A stretch of DNA of 48,605 nucleotides from Cyanobacteria bacterium OH_CBB_238 (GCA_023409995.1 JAEYQN010000078.1:1-48605); one strand, 5' to 3'. Counted from the stretch's first letter, positions 8,357 through 17,321 are shown. The notes: generated by a model from the sequence alone, not told the origin. Numbers and translations are program-made.

Positions 8357-9280
8357 TTAATTTCCTTTTAGCTTTATTACCTGCTGTGCATTATTTGCGT
8401 CATCCGTAAGCTGTTTTGCAGCATCGCTTAAGGTCATTACCGCGTTTATTGTTTGTAGCTGCTGTTCTCGTTTTTGTTTTTGCTCTTTTTTATCAAGAGA
8501 AACCATTTTGTCTCTGGAATCTTCAAGCGTTCTATATTGATTTTTCAGGATTACTATATCAACAGATCTATTTTTTGCTCTATTTTTAGGGTTATTATTG
8601 GGTGCCTTAGGACGAGTATCAGCAAAACCAACAATTGTAAATAAGTCTGGAGAAAATTTAAATCTCCCCATCAGATATCTTGCAACAGAGCCAGACCTAG
8701 CAGCAGAAAGTTCCCAATTAGAAGGATATTGGGCATTTGCAAATGGAATGTTATCCGTATGCCCCTCAACCCTCATCATGTGTACCAAAAACTTCTGACC
8801 AATTATAGAACCAATTTTATCTAACTTCGTTTTAGCAATGCTTGTTAACTTGGCTGAACCTGGTTCAAATTGCAAAGCTTCGTCCGTAAAGGAAATTATT
8901 AATCCTCTATCACTTTGTTCAACTTGAACATCTTTTAAATCTTTTGACGACTTAATTTCTTTTTGAATATCATCAAACCCCTCTTGTTCATACTGAGGGT
9001 TCAAATATTCAAAAATTAACGAGTCCATAATTGAATTAGAAGATGAAGAGTCAAGAACACTTTGTCCATTAGAATCCATAATACCTTCTGAGCCTTCCAG
9101 TACGGATTGAGTAAAAGCACCATGTAGAGACTGACCTAATTTAGTAAATTTTGCAACGTCAACTTGAGACAGGGCATACAAAACAACAAAAGTAGCAAAA
9201 AGAAGAGTCATAAAGTCTGCGTATGATACCAACCAACGCTCTAAATTTTCATGTTCTTCATGTTTTTTCTTTCTTGCCAT
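8357..9280 (-). CDS. motB: MotB-type stator protein
   Basis: The peptidoglycan-anchored half of a MotA/MotB proton (or sodium) channel stator. Residues 1-15 are charged (MARKKKHEEHENLE). The single membrane span follows at RWLVSYADFMTLLFATFVVLYALS, with the ion-binding Asp in SYADF. A linker of about 100 residues leads to an OmpA-like domain with VEGHTDNIPF, NWELSAARSGSVARYLM and NRSVDIVI. The C-terminal 50 residues are Gln/Lys-rich and unassigned. Length 307 is normal. It begins 2 bases after motA ends, so the two are co-expressed. The presence of the stator suggests flagellar motility, but no rod, hook or filament gene lies in this window. Confidence 0.92.
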   Translation of the reverse strand: MARKKKHEEHENLERWLVSYADFMTLLFATFVVLYALSQVDVAKFTKLGQSLHGAFTQSVLEGSEGIMDSNGQSVLDSSSSNSIMDSLIFEYLNPQYEQEGFDDIQKEIKSSKDLKDVQVEQSDRGLIISFTDEALQFEPGSAKLTSIAKTKLDKIGSIIGQKFLVHMMRVEGHTDNIPFANAQYPSNWELSAARSGSVARYLMGRFKFSPDLFTIVGFADTRPKAPNNNPKNRAKNRSVDIVILKNQYRTLEDSRDKMVSLDKKEQKQKREQQLQTINAVMTLSDAAKQLTDDANNAQQVIKLKGN

Positions 9281-9282
9281 AA

Positions 9283-10044
9283 TTATTTTTCAGACTTTTT
9301 ATTTTCTAATAAAAACGATTGCAGTTTTCTTTCTATTAACGCTGGACTTTCTCCAGCTTGAATAGCAAGTATTCCTTCAATAATTATTTCTTTTTTAAGA
9401 ATCAATCCCTGATACTTAAATTTAAGTTTTGATGCAAATGGAATAAAGAATATGTTAGCAGCAATCAAGCCATAAATAGTTGCAACAAAAGCAACCGCGA
9501 TTCCAGCACCTAATTTTGACGGATCATTTAAGTTCTGCATTACCTGTATCAGACCCAAAACAGCCCCAACGATACCAAGAGTGGGTGTATACCCACCAAA
9601 TGACTCCCAAACTTTTGCAGCAGCGGTAACCTTCTCCTCCAGCCTTGATAATTGATTTTCCATCATAGATTTAACTAATACAGGATCAGAGCCATCACTT
9701 ACAGATTCAAGCCCCATTGTCATCAGTGGGTCTGAAGCAGTTTTGGCATCCTTTTCAAGAGAAATGATTCCTTCTTTTCTTGCTTTCTGAGCATACTGCA
9801 ATAATTCTTGAATAGTTGTTTCATAGTTCACATCAATATTTCCATAAACATCTTTTAACATTGAAACTGCATTGATTAAAACAGGCAAAGGAAAACTATT
9901 AACAACTGCCCCGAGGGAACCTCCTAAAACAATTAATGCAGCAGTAACCTGAATTAATTGAGTGATACTTCCACCTTCCATTGCCTGACCGAGCAATACA
10001 AGCCCAATCCCAATTAATGGTCCTAATATCGAGGTTATATCCAT
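9283..10044 (-). CDS. motA: MotA-type stator protein
   Basis: The four-span partner of MotB. The 253-residue protein begins MDITSILGPLIGIGLVLLG, with the second span near residue 35. A cytoplasmic segment (about 60-145) carries the charged region that meets the rotor. Spans 3 and 4 lie in GGYTPTLGIVGAVLGLIQVM and LGAGIAVAFVATIYGLIAAN, the classic MotA signature. GGAG is 7 bases before the ATG. A promoter matching the housekeeping consensus (TTTACT, 17 bases, TATAAT) is visible about 110 bases upstream. I see no clear sigma-28 promoter, so expression may not depend on the FliA-type factor encoded nearby. Confidence 0.93.
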   Translation of the reverse strand: MDITSILGPLIGIGLVLLGQAMEGGSITQLIQVTAALIVLGGSLGAVVNSFPLPVLINAVSMLKDVYGNIDVNYETTIQELLQYAQKARKEGIISLEKDAKTASDPLMTMGLESVSDGSDPVLVKSMMENQLSRLEEKVTAAAKVWESFGGYTPTLGIVGAVLGLIQVMQNLNDPSKLGAGIAVAFVATIYGLIAANIFFIPFASKLKFKYQGLILKKEIIIEGILAIQAGESPALIERKLQSFLLENKKSEK

Positions 10045-10151
10045 TACATACTCCTTTATTCATGCTCCATTTAACACTAATTGTGATGGTTTGCAATCAT
10101 ATATATAATTTAATTTCAGACTATATTTTATAGCCAATTTCACTACCACTA

Positions 10152-10180
10152 ATTATATAGTAAAACTACGATATAGTAAA
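10152..10180 (-). promoter_or_regulatory. Predicted housekeeping promoter of motAB
   Basis: On the minus strand, TTTACT (10180-10175), a 17-base spacer and a perfect TATAAT (10157-10152). The -35 and -10 regions fall in two copies of the 12-base direct repeat ATATAGTAAAAC (10155-10166 and 10171-10182, plus-strand reading), 16 bases apart. Confidence 0.55.
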
Positions 10181-10190
10181 ACCCCTCTGT

Positions 10191-11093
10191 TTAAGAATAA
10201 AGGTCTCCATAGAAGGACTCTATATCAACACCTATTTCAAGAAATTTTGATTTGTTAATGTTGTTAAAGTTATCTGAAATTGAAGACAAATCTCCTTGCG
10301 AAGATATCAACACCAAATTAGTTATATCAATAACCCTCTCATCAATATTAAAAAAGGATTTGTAATAGATTTTATCTGAAGTATCTCCTTTAAAAACAAG
10401 AGTACTTGCAAAATTATCCCTATATAAAGTCAAAACTGATTGTAAAAATTTATTATCTTCATGTTCAAAATGAGCACTTGAGCAAAGATTAGACACAAAT
10501 ATCCCATTTTTCTTAAGCAATGATTTTATCTCATCCAAGTATTCCTGCTCCAAAAATCTGGCATCAATACCCTCATTATTTGCAACATCAACAACAATAA
10601 GGTCGTATTTTGACTTGCATCCTCTAAGAAAAATTCTCCCATCTTGCAAATGAAAACTAAATTTTGAAGAAGGTTCAAAATTAAAATATTTAGTAGCAAT
10701 ATCTAATATATTTTCTTCCAAATCAACAACATCAATACGCTCCAAATGCTCAAAAAGTGTCTCGTATTGCTTAACTAAAAGCCCGGTACCCATTCCGATT
10801 AAAAGTATCTTCTTCAAATTTTTATTTAGAAAATATGGCAATAAAAAATAATTAATGTAAGGTAAATTTCCACTATACTCATCTGTCGATATAAAACCTG
10901 CCTGATAAGTATCATTATAATGAAGAAAGCGACCTATTTCATTTTCAACCACCGAAATACGATGAAACGCAGACTGTTTCTCGTATAAGATTGTATCTTT
11001 AAATTGCTTATTATTTATGATTTTTAACAAATCTTTTTTAGGCTCTACTATTGCCAATTCTTCAGGAATTATAACTCTATTCTCATTTTTCAT
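10191..11093 (-). CDS. Spermidine synthase-like protein, probably not an aminopropyltransferase
   Basis: A class I methyltransferase fold of the spermidine synthase superfamily. Visible are a glycine loop (KKILLIGMGTGLLVKQY), the acidic end of strand 2 (IDVVDLEENILDIA), LQDGRIFL, and YDLIVVDVANNEGIDARFL. True spermidine synthases have a catalytic Asp in the D-S-x-D motif after strand 4; here the stretch reads D-V-A-N, so that Asp is Asn. The putrescine-binding residues are also not obvious. Length is about 300. The start is uncertain: ATG 11093 is used, with an in-frame GTG at 11108 possible; neither has a clear Shine-Dalgarno. It is divergent from lysS. A methyltransferase or another alkyl-transfer role is possible; function is not known. 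Confidence 0.72.
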   Translation of the reverse strand: MKNENRVIIPEELAIVEPKKDLLKIINNKQFKDTILYEKQSAFHRISVVENEIGRFLHYNDTYQAGFISTDEYSGNLPYINYFLLPYFLNKNLKKILLIGMGTGLLVKQYETLFEHLERIDVVDLEENILDIATKYFNFEPSSKFSFHLQDGRIFLRGCKSKYDLIVVDVANNEGIDARFLEQEYLDEIKSLLKKNGIFVSNLCSSAHFEHEDNKFLQSVLTLYRDNFASTLVFKGDTSDKIYYKSFFNIDERVIDITNLVLISSQGDLSSISDNFNNINKSKFLEIGVDIESFYGDLYS

Positions 11094-11166
11094 GAGTTTT
11101 ATTATCACATAAATTTTTTGTTAATGTTAAAATTTCAATATAAAGACTAAGTAATTTGGAGGCAAA

Positions 11167-12654
11167 ATGCAAGAAAACAACACAACCTCATCCCTTGAGA
11201 ATATAAGAAATGCAAGAATTCAAAAGTTAGCAGAACTTGCAGACAAAGGAATAAATCCATACCCATATTCTTTTGATAAAAATATAAATTCAAAATCATT
11301 ACAAGAAAAATATCAAAATCTTGAAAATGGAGAAGAAACAGAAGACAAATATGCTGTTGCCGGACGAATTATGGCAATGAGAAACTCTGGTATGTTTATT
11401 GACTTGATGGATGATAGTGGAAAAATCCAAGTATTTTGCCACAAGGAAAACTTACCTGAAGAAAAAATTAAAACATTGAAATTACTAGACATCGGTGACA
11501 TTGTCGGCTTTTACGGAACAATCCGAAGAACGCCCCGAGGAGAATTAAGCATAAAAGTTGACGACTACAAATTGTTGACAAAATCTCTCAAGCCGTTACC
11601 AGAAAAATTTCATGGATTAACAGACGTAGAAACAAGATATAGACAACGCTATGTTGACTTGATAATGAACCAAGAAGTAAGAGACACATTTAAAAAGAGA
11701 AGCCTTATTATACAAAAAATAAGAGAATATTTGACAAATCTTGGGTTTTTAGAAGTAGAAACACCAATGCTTCATACTCAAGCAGGTGGTGCCACTGCCA
11801 AGCCATTTATTACTCACCATAATGCACTTGATATGGATATGTTTTTAAGAATAGCTCCAGAACTTCATTTAAAGAGATTACTAGTTGGTGGTGTTTCGGA
11901 AAAGATTTTCGAAATAGGAAGAAACTTCAGAAATGAAGGATTATCACCAAGACACAACCCTGAGTTCACTATGATGGAACTTTATCAGGCATACGTTGAC
12001 TATAACGAAATGATGGCACTTGTTGAAGATATGATTTCTTCAATCGCTATGAACGTTCTTGGCACAATGAAAATAACGTATGGTGACAAAGAAATTGATT
12101 TAACACCCCCTTGGGACAGAAAAACAATGCTAGGAGCAATCAAAGAATACACTGGGGTTGATTTCAATGATTACTACACGGTAAAGGAAGCCTCCGAAAA
12201 AGCAAAAGAACTTGGAATTGAAGTTGAAGAAGATGACAATTGGGGTAAAGTTCTGGATAAAATATTTGAAGAAAAAGTTGAACCACACTTGATTCAACCA
12301 ATCCACATAATTGATTATCCTAGAGACATCTCTCCACTTGCAAAAGTACACAGAGACAACCCGCGATTAACCGAAAGATTTGAATCACGAATAAACGGTT
12401 GGGAAATATGTAATGCATTTTCAGAATTAACAGACCCCATTGATCAAAGAGGCAGATTTGAAGCCCAAGCTCTTGCAAAAGCCCAAGGTGATGAAGAAGC
12501 TTGTGATATAGATGAAGATTTCATTAATGCTTTAGAATACGGAATGCCTCCAGCGGGTGGTTTGGGTGTAGGGCTTGATAGGATTATAATGTTGCTTACC
12601 AACTCACCTACAATCCGTGATGTCATTGCATTTCCAACGATGAAACATAAATAA
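11167..12654 (+). CDS. lysS: Lysyl-tRNA synthetase, class II
   Basis: Charges tRNA-Lys. The 495-residue protein has an N-terminal OB-fold anticodon-binding domain (about 55-150, AVAGRIMAMRNSGMFIDLMD). The class II catalytic core follows: motif 1 around FLEVETPMLHTQAGGATAKPF, motif 2 FEIGRNFRNEGLSPRHNPEFTMME, and motif 3 GLGVGLDRIIMLLTNSPTIRDV near the C-terminus. Length is typical. GGAGG lies 5 bases before ATG 11167. It is divergent from the spermidine synthase-like gene, with a short shared upstream region. No gene is co-directional closely enough to suggest an operon; HU follows after 99 bases with its own promoter. Confidence 0.97.
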   Translation: MQENNTTSSLENIRNARIQKLAELADKGINPYPYSFDKNINSKSLQEKYQNLENGEETEDKYAVAGRIMAMRNSGMFIDLMDDSGKIQVFCHKENLPEEKIKTLKLLDIGDIVGFYGTIRRTPRGELSIKVDDYKLLTKSLKPLPEKFHGLTDVETRYRQRYVDLIMNQEVRDTFKKRSLIIQKIREYLTNLGFLEVETPMLHTQAGGATAKPFITHHNALDMDMFLRIAPELHLKRLLVGGVSEKIFEIGRNFRNEGLSPRHNPEFTMMELYQAYVDYNEMMALVEDMISSIAMNVLGTMKITYGDKEIDLTPPWDRKTMLGAIKEYTGVDFNDYYTVKEASEKAKELGIEVEEDDNWGKVLDKIFEEKVEPHLIQPIHIIDYPRDISPLAKVHRDNPRLTERFESRINGWEICNAFSELTDPIDQRGRFEAQALAKAQGDEEACDIDEDFINALEYGMPPAGGLGVGLDRIIMLLTNSPTIRDVIAFPTMKHK

Positions 12655-12691
12655 AACTTCTAAAAACCCTTATATATATGAAAAAAATCAC

Positions 12692-12719
12692 TTGCGTATT
12701 TTGGAAAATTAAATATAAT
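12692..12719 (+). promoter_or_regulatory. Predicted promoter of HU gene
   Basis: TTGCGT (12692-12697), a 16-base spacer and a perfect TATAAT (12714-12719), about 35 bases before the HU start codon. Good match to the housekeeping consensus. Confidence 0.6.
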
Positions 12720-12753
12720 AATAATTGTACATTTATGAAAGGGATTTACTACA

Positions 12754-13050
12754 ATGAACAAAGAAGAATTAGTACAGGAAGTTGCAAAAAAAGCTAAGGT
12801 TACTCAAAAAGAAACTGCGGATATCATAAACAGCTTTATGGAAACAGTTCAAAAAGCTGTTTCAAAAGGCAAAAAAGTTACTTTAGTTGGTTTTGGTACA
12901 TTTGAAGCTAAGAAAAGAGCAGCTAGAACTGGCCGTAACCCACAAACTGGTAGCCCAATTAAAATAGCTGCTAAAACAGCTCCTGTTTTCTCTGCTGGTA
13001 AAAAATTCAAAGATATCGTTAACAACAGCAAAGAAGTTGCTAAAAAATAG
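12754..13050 (+). CDS. hup: HU-family DNA-binding protein
   Basis: A small nucleoid-associated protein that bends DNA as a dimer. The 98-residue protein has the complete family pattern: MNKEELVQEVAKKAKVTQKE at the dimer helices, VTLVGFGTFEAKKRAARTGRNPQTG, with the RNPQTG tip of the DNA-embracing arm, and AAKTAPVFSAGKKFKDIVN at the end. GAAAGGG sits before the ATG. It is a single-gene unit with its own promoter and an efficient-looking terminator, as expected for an abundant protein. Confidence 0.97.
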   Translation: MNKEELVQEVAKKAKVTQKETADIINSFMETVQKAVSKGKKVTLVGFGTFEAKKRAARTGRNPQTGSPIKIAAKTAPVFSAGKKFKDIVNNSKEVAKK

Positions 13051-13065
13051 TTAACTTAAAACAAT

Positions 13066-13098
13066 AAAAAACTGTCGATAAATTCTCGGCAGTTTTTT
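13066..13098. terminator. Bidirectional terminator between HU and DAHP synthase
   Basis: AAAAAA-CTGTCGA pairs with TCGGCAG-TTTTTT around a 7-base loop, with one G-U pair. The A and T flanks let it work in both directions between the converging genes. Confidence 0.85.
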
Positions 13099-13124
13099 AT
13101 TGCAGTATTTTTGGACAAATTACT

Positions 13125-14135
13125 TTACAGAATTTTATTAACAATTGGAGCAATTTGTTTAACTTGATCATATAGAGTTTTAAATGACTCGGGACGTAAT
13201 GACTGCGCGCCATCACATAACGCATTTTCAGGATCGTCATGAACCTCAATAATTAAACCATCACATCCTGCTGCTATTGAAGCTTTTGACATAGGTGCAA
13301 CACTATCCCTAAGTCCAGTGGCGTGACTAGGGTCTATAACCACAGGCAAATGACTCAATTTCTTAACAACTGGTACAGCTGATAGGTCTAGGGTATTTCT
13401 TGTAGCTTTTTCAAAAGTCCTAATCCCTCTTTCACAAAGAATAACATCTCGGTTTCCACCAGACATTATGTATTCTGCAGACATTAACCATTCTTCAATT
13501 GTTGCGCTAAGACCTCTTTTTAAAAGAACAGGCTTCTGAATATTTCCAAGCTCTCTTAACAGATTGAAATTTTGCATGTTTCTAGCACCAACTTGAAGCA
13601 TATCAACATACTCCAAAAACACAGGAATTTGAGATATTTCCATAATTTCACAGGTAACTGCCATAGAATATTTATTCGCAACTTCTCTAATGATTTTCAA
13701 TCCATCTTCACCCATCCCCTGAAAAGCATATGGAGAAGTTCTTGGTTTAAAAGCTCCACCTCTTATAACCTTCACCCCATATGAACTTAGCTTCTTCGCG
13801 ACAGCATCCATCTGTTCATAGCTCTCAATTGAACAAGGGCCGGCAATAACACCAAAGTGCTCTGCACCAAATTTAACACTACCAACTTCAACCACCGTGT
13901 CAACAGGCTGAAAAGTCCTACTTACAAGCTTGTAACTTGAAGTAATTCTTATTACCTCTTTTACTCCATCTATTAACTCTATATCTCTGGGATCCATCAA
14001 CTTTCCACCTACAGCACCTATTACTGTGTGGACTTCACCTTTAGATACGTGCGCATCAAATCCTTTTTTCTTTATAAAATTTATAACATGTTCAACTTGT
14101 TCTTCTGTTGAATTAGGCTTCATTATAATAAGCAT
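13125..14135 (-). CDS. aroF: 3-deoxy-7-phosphoheptulonate (DAHP) synthase, AroF/Thermotoga type
   Basis: Condenses PEP and erythrose-4-phosphate in the first step of aromatic amino acid synthesis. An N-terminal ferredoxin-like regulatory domain (about 1-70, MLIIMKPNSTEEQVEHV) precedes the barrel. The barrel carries FGVIAGPCSIESYEQM, IRGGAFKPRTSPYAFQG, LQVGARNMQNFNLLRE, KPVLLKRGLSATIEEW, CERGIRTFE and VIDPSHATGLR. The N-terminal domain is the type that gives Tyr/Phe feedback control in Thermotoga-like enzymes. ATG 14135 is preferred over ATG 14141. AGGAG lies 6 bases before the former but directly touches the latter, leaving no spacer. Length is then 336, normal for the type. No other aromatic gene is adjacent. 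Confidence 0.95.
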   Translation of the reverse strand: MLIIMKPNSTEEQVEHVINFIKKKGFDAHVSKGEVHTVIGAVGGKLMDPRDIELIDGVKEVIRITSSYKLVSRTFQPVDTVVEVGSVKFGAEHFGVIAGPCSIESYEQMDAVAKKLSSYGVKVIRGGAFKPRTSPYAFQGMGEDGLKIIREVANKYSMAVTCEIMEISQIPVFLEYVDMLQVGARNMQNFNLLRELGNIQKPVLLKRGLSATIEEWLMSAEYIMSGGNRDVILCERGIRTFEKATRNTLDLSAVPVVKKLSHLPVVIDPSHATGLRDSVAPMSKASIAAGCDGLIIEVHDDPENALCDGAQSLRPESFKTLYDQVKQIAPIVNKIL

Positions 14136-14196
14136 TACCATCTCCTGTGTTTATTTAGTCTGTAGTTACAATGTTATCATAGACAAATGTAAAGGC

Positions 14197-14225
14197 TTGT
14201 AAATATGCAAATAAACTGATAGAAT
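14197..14225 (+). promoter_or_regulatory. Predicted promoter of Skp-like gene
   Basis: TTGTAA (14197-14202), a 17-base spacer, TAGAAT (14220-14225). Transcription would start near 14232, just ahead of the GGAGG at 14241-14245. This also argues against any start codon at 14225. Confidence 0.6.
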
Positions 14226-14251
14226 TGGTAAAGGTGAATCGGAGGATTAAT

Positions 14252-14713
14252 ATGAAAAAATTAAAAATTGCACTACTTGCATTAATTATGATTGCTATAA
14301 CAAATTTATCTGCAAATGCAGAAACTATTGCTTACGCTAATTTTAAAAAAATAGAGTCTGAATATGAATATGCAAAGAAATCATATAAAGAAATAGACAA
14401 TAAAGTCTTAGAATTACAACAATATGTAATTGACAAAGATAAGCAATTTAAAGCTATTGACTCTCCTATTCAAAAGAAAAACTTTGAAGACAAAATCCAA
14501 AAAGAATATAAAGCAAAAGAAGATGAAGTTTTAAAATTAAAACTTCAAAAAGAAGATGAAATTTATAAAAATATAATGGAAGCAACAAAAGTTGTAGCTG
14601 CAAACAAAAACATAGATATAGTTCTTGACTATAGGGTCGTATTCACAGGTGGTTTAGACATTTCAAGCGACGTTATACAATACTTAAATGGAAAACCAGC
14701 ACCAGCAAAATAA
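14252..14713 (+). CDS. OmpH/Skp-like periplasmic chaperone
   Basis: Skp-family proteins hold outer-membrane proteins unfolded in the periplasm. The 153-residue protein has a clear signal peptide (MKKLKIALLALIMIAITNLS, likely cleavage at ANA-ET). The first mature strand IAYANFKKIESEYEYAKKSY follows, then a long charged coiled-coil hairpin (about 40-125, KEIDNKVLELQQYV... KLKLQKEDEI), and a last strand with IDIVLDYRVVFTGGLDISSDV. This matches the OmpH pattern and length. GGAGG is 6 bases before ATG 14252. Its presence supports a two-membrane cell envelope. BamA or Lpx genes, often neighbours, are not here. Confidence 0.88.
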   Translation: MKKLKIALLALIMIAITNLSANAETIAYANFKKIESEYEYAKKSYKEIDNKVLELQQYVIDKDKQFKAIDSPIQKKNFEDKIQKEYKAKEDEVLKLKLQKEDEIYKNIMEATKVVAANKNIDIVLDYRVVFTGGLDISSDVIQYLNGKPAPAK

Positions 14714-14734
14714 AATTTAGAACATAAATACTTT

Positions 14735-14769
14735 AAGAGAAGCTGTTTTTACAAACGGCTTCTCTTGTT
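14735..14769 (+). terminator. Strong hairpin terminator after Skp-like gene
   Basis: AAGAGAAGCTGTTT pairs with AAACGGCTTCTCTT over 14 bp with one G-U pair and a 4-base loop, followed by GTTT. Confidence 0.85.
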
Positions 14770-14797
14770 TAATCCATACATCTGAGAGGTCTTAAAT

Positions 14798-16102
14798 ATG
14801 AAAATTCTTGAATTAATTGAAAAAAAGAAACACGGTATTGCTTTATCTGAAAATGAAATTAAATTTTTTATAGACGGCATAATGAATGAATCAATAGAAG
14901 ATTATCAAACCAGTGCTCTTTTGATGGCTATTTACTTCCAGGGAATGAATATTGAAGAGACAACATATCTAACAAAATATATGGTAGAGTCAGGACAAAT
15001 ATTGGACTTATCGGACATATCAGATGACATTGTGGATAAACATTCGACAGGTGGCGTTGGAGACAAAATAACATTGATGTTTATGCCAATTATGGCCGCT
15101 GCCGGAATACCTGTTGCAAAACTCTCTGGCAAAGGACTCGGGCACACTGGCGGGACTATAGATAAACTTGATTCTATACCAGGTTTTCAAACAAATTTAG
15201 AAATAGATGACTTTAAAGAAAAAGTGAAGGAAATTGGTGCAGCTATTGCTTCACAGACTCTTTCTTTAGCGCCGGCTGACGGAAAATTATACGCATTAAG
15301 AGACGTAACTGCAACTGTAGATATAATTCCCTTAATTGCTTCATCAGTAGTGTCTAAAAAAATAGCATCTGGATCTAAGCATATTATTTTAGACGTCAAA
15401 TATGGCTCAGGTGCATTTATAAAAACAGCAGAGAAAGCACAAGAACTTTCAGAAGTGATGGTTCAGGTGGGCAAAAATCTAGGAAAAAATATATGTGCAG
15501 TAATAAGTTCAATGGATCAACCTCTTGGAAGAGCCATAGGGAATGCGGTAGAAATTCAAGAAGTAATTGAATTTTTAAAAGGCAATATGAGCGAGGATCT
15601 TGAAGAAATAACTTTTGAACTTGCAGGAGTTGCTTTTTATAAAATAGGTATGTTCAAAACTATAGAAGAAAGTAAAAATTACCTTGAGGAATTAATAAAA
15701 AGTGGGAAACCCCTTGAAAAATTCAAAGAAATTATAGCCGCTCAAGGAGGAAATGTAGACATAGTAGATAATTACTTTTTGCTACCACAAGCAAAAATCA
15801 AGCATGAATTAAAAGCAAACGAAAATGGCTACGTAAAGAATATTGATGCACTTAAAATTGCAAAAGCTTGCAAACATCTTGGAGCCGGAAGAGAGAAGAA
15901 AAGTGACTCTATTGATTACTCTGTAGGAGTATACTTAAATAGAAAATTTGGAGAAAAAGTTGAAAAAGATGAAGTTTTCGCAACAATTTTCTCAAATAAT
16001 TCAGAAATTATTCAAGAGGCTGAAGCTCTTATTAAAAGTGCTTTTGAAATAACAACGGAAAAACCAGCCAAGCAAAATCTTATTTACAAAGTTATAAATT
16101 AA
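14798..16102 (+). CDS. Pyrimidine-nucleoside (thymidine) phosphorylase
   Basis: Splits pyrimidine nucleosides with phosphate to base and (deoxy)ribose-1-phosphate. The 434-residue protein has the N-terminal helical domain (ALSENEIKFFIDGIMN, QTSALLMAIYFQGM). The phosphate site is VDKHSTGGVGDKITL. The family signature AKLSGKGLGHTGGTIDKLDS and the catalytic KYGSGAF follow, and the C-terminal domain has ADENG-like KANENGYVKNID. Length and motifs fit the DeoA/Pdp group; the split between thymidine-only and broad specificity is not readable here. GAGAGG precedes the ATG. The upstream gene is separated by a terminator, and the sigma gene follows after 71 bases. Confidence 0.95.
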   Translation: MKILELIEKKKHGIALSENEIKFFIDGIMNESIEDYQTSALLMAIYFQGMNIEETTYLTKYMVESGQILDLSDISDDIVDKHSTGGVGDKITLMFMPIMAAAGIPVAKLSGKGLGHTGGTIDKLDSIPGFQTNLEIDDFKEKVKEIGAAIASQTLSLAPADGKLYALRDVTATVDIIPLIASSVVSKKIASGSKHIILDVKYGSGAFIKTAEKAQELSEVMVQVGKNLGKNICAVISSMDQPLGRAIGNAVEIQEVIEFLKGNMSEDLEEITFELAGVAFYKIGMFKTIEESKNYLEELIKSGKPLEKFKEIIAAQGGNVDIVDNYFLLPQAKIKHELKANENGYVKNIDALKIAKACKHLGAGREKKSDSIDYSVGVYLNRKFGEKVEKDEVFATIFSNNSEIIQEAEALIKSAFEITTEKPAKQNLIYKVIN

Positions 16103-16120
16103 CAATGTTACCAGAAACAT

Positions 16121-16170
16121 TTTCTCTCTTAACGCGTCAAAAAAAAAGTTAGCTAAGAGTGAGAGAGAAG
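16121..16170 (+). promoter_or_regulatory. Leader hairpin that can cover the ribosome-binding site of the sigma gene
   Basis: TTCTCTCT (16122-16129) is a perfect complement of AGAGAGAA (16162-16169), the only purine-rich stretch before the start codon at 16174. A competing pairing uses CTCTTA (16126-16131) with TAAGAG (16154-16159). The two structures exclude each other, so access of the ribosome could be switched. Confidence 0.4.
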
Positions 16171-16173
16171 TGT

Positions 16174-17142
16174 ATGAGCGTGGAAAACATTAATGCCGGC
16201 TACACATGTAGCTGTAACACTGATACCTACCCGGAATTTATTCCAGAAATAATTGAGACACCAGAAGATGAAGCACAAGAAGATGTTTCATTTAGCACAA
16301 TTGCATACAAAGATGACTTGCTTCAAATGTATCTAAAAGATGTCGGGAAAATACATCTTTTAAAGGCATCTGATGAAAGAGTTCTTGGGAAAGATATTCA
16401 GGAGGGAAACAAAAAGGCCGCTGAAATAGCAAAAAAGAAACTTATACAGGCGAATTTAAGGCTTGTTGTCAGTATCGCAAAAAAATATGTTGGACAAGGG
16501 ATATTATTTATGGATCTTGTTCAAGAAGGTTCTTTAGGCTTGATAAGAGCTGCGGAAAGATTTGATTATTCAAAAGGATTCAAATTTAGTACCTATGCAA
16601 CTTGGTGGATAAAACAAACAATAGTAAGAGCAATCGCCAACAATTCTAGAACAATACGTATTCCTGTGCATATGGCAGATAAAATTAGGATGGTAAAAAA
16701 AGCTCAAAATGATTTGTGTTGTTCACTGGGGAGAGAAGCGAATACTGAAGAATTATCTGAACATTTAAAATTATCTGTAAAAAAATTAGAAGTGATTCTA
16801 AGTGCAATGCAAAAAGAGCCGATAAGCCTTGATACTCCTATTGCAGAAAACTTAATTCTGGAAGATTATGTTCCTGACGACAGTTACAAGTCCCCAGAAT
16901 CTCAGACAAATAAAACATTTTTATCTTTAGATGTAGACAAAATTTTGGGTGAACTAAATGATAAAGAAAAAACAATACTAATTAACAGGTTTGGAATTGG
17001 CGGAGAAAAGCCAAAAACATTAGAGGAGTTAGGTAAAAAAATGGGGTTTTCAAAAGAGAGAATACGACAAATCGAAAACATGGCAATAAAGAAACTTCGA
17101 CATAATTCTCAGATCAAACATTTAAAAGACTACTTAAACTAA
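16174..17142 (+). CDS. RpoD/SigA-like RNA polymerase sigma factor
   Basis: A sigma-70 group 1/2 factor of about 322 residues. Region 1.2 is [16 protein letters not shown]. Region 2 is [58 protein letters not shown]. Region 3 covers [19 protein letters not shown] to [15 protein letters not shown]. Region 4 is [20 protein letters not shown] with [19 protein letters not shown] large region 1.1 is missing and the N-terminal 45 residues are unusual, with three Cys in a row of ten. This could be the housekeeping factor or a group 2 relative as in cyanobacteria. ATG 16174 is preferred to GTG 16159. No strong Shine-Dalgarno is present, and the purine stretch can be hidden in a hairpin. Confidence 0.9.
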   Translation: MSVENINAGYTCSCNTDTYPEFIPEIIETPEDEAQEDVSFSTIAYKDDLLQMYLKDVGKIHLLKASDERVLGKDIQEGNKKAAEIAKKKLIQANLRLVVSIAKKYVGQGILFMDLVQEGSLGLIRAAERFDYSKGFKFSTYATWWIKQTIVRAIANNSRTIRIPVHMADKIRMVKKAQNDLCCSLGREANTEELSEHLKLSVKKLEVILSAMQKEPISLDTPIAENLILEDYVPDDSYKSPESQTNKTFLSLDVDKILGELNDKEKTILINRFGIGGEKPKTLEELGKKMGFSKERIRQIENMAIKKLRHNSQIKHLKDYLN

Positions 17143-17170
17143 TTATGTAACCCGTAAAACCCCGACAAAT

Positions 17171-17205
17171 AGCAGAGAGAATGCAAATGCATTCTCTCTG
17201 CTTTC
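17171..17205 (+). terminator. Perfect 15-bp hairpin terminator after sigma gene
   Basis: AGCAGAGAGAATGCA is followed after two bases by its exact reverse complement and then TTC-T. It starts 29 bases after the stop codon. The rest of the gap up to 17321 is AT-rich with nothing else evident. Confidence 0.8.
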
Positions 17206-17321
17206 TAATATGAATATATGTTATAAAAAATAAAAGAATATGGTAAAATAACTTTTAATATAAATATTCAAGGAATTAAGATATAAAATCATGAAATTCA
17301 AAACCCAAGAGAGGCAACCTT

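Noticed and set aside
10155..10182. 12-base direct repeat as an operator array
   Set aside because: The repeats coincide with the -35 and -10 parts of a good promoter, so the simpler reading is promoter sequence; kept only as a note.
16174..17142. Calling this gene the housekeeping rpoD with certainty
   Set aside because: It lacks a large region 1.1 and has an unusual N-terminus; a group 2 factor is equally possible.
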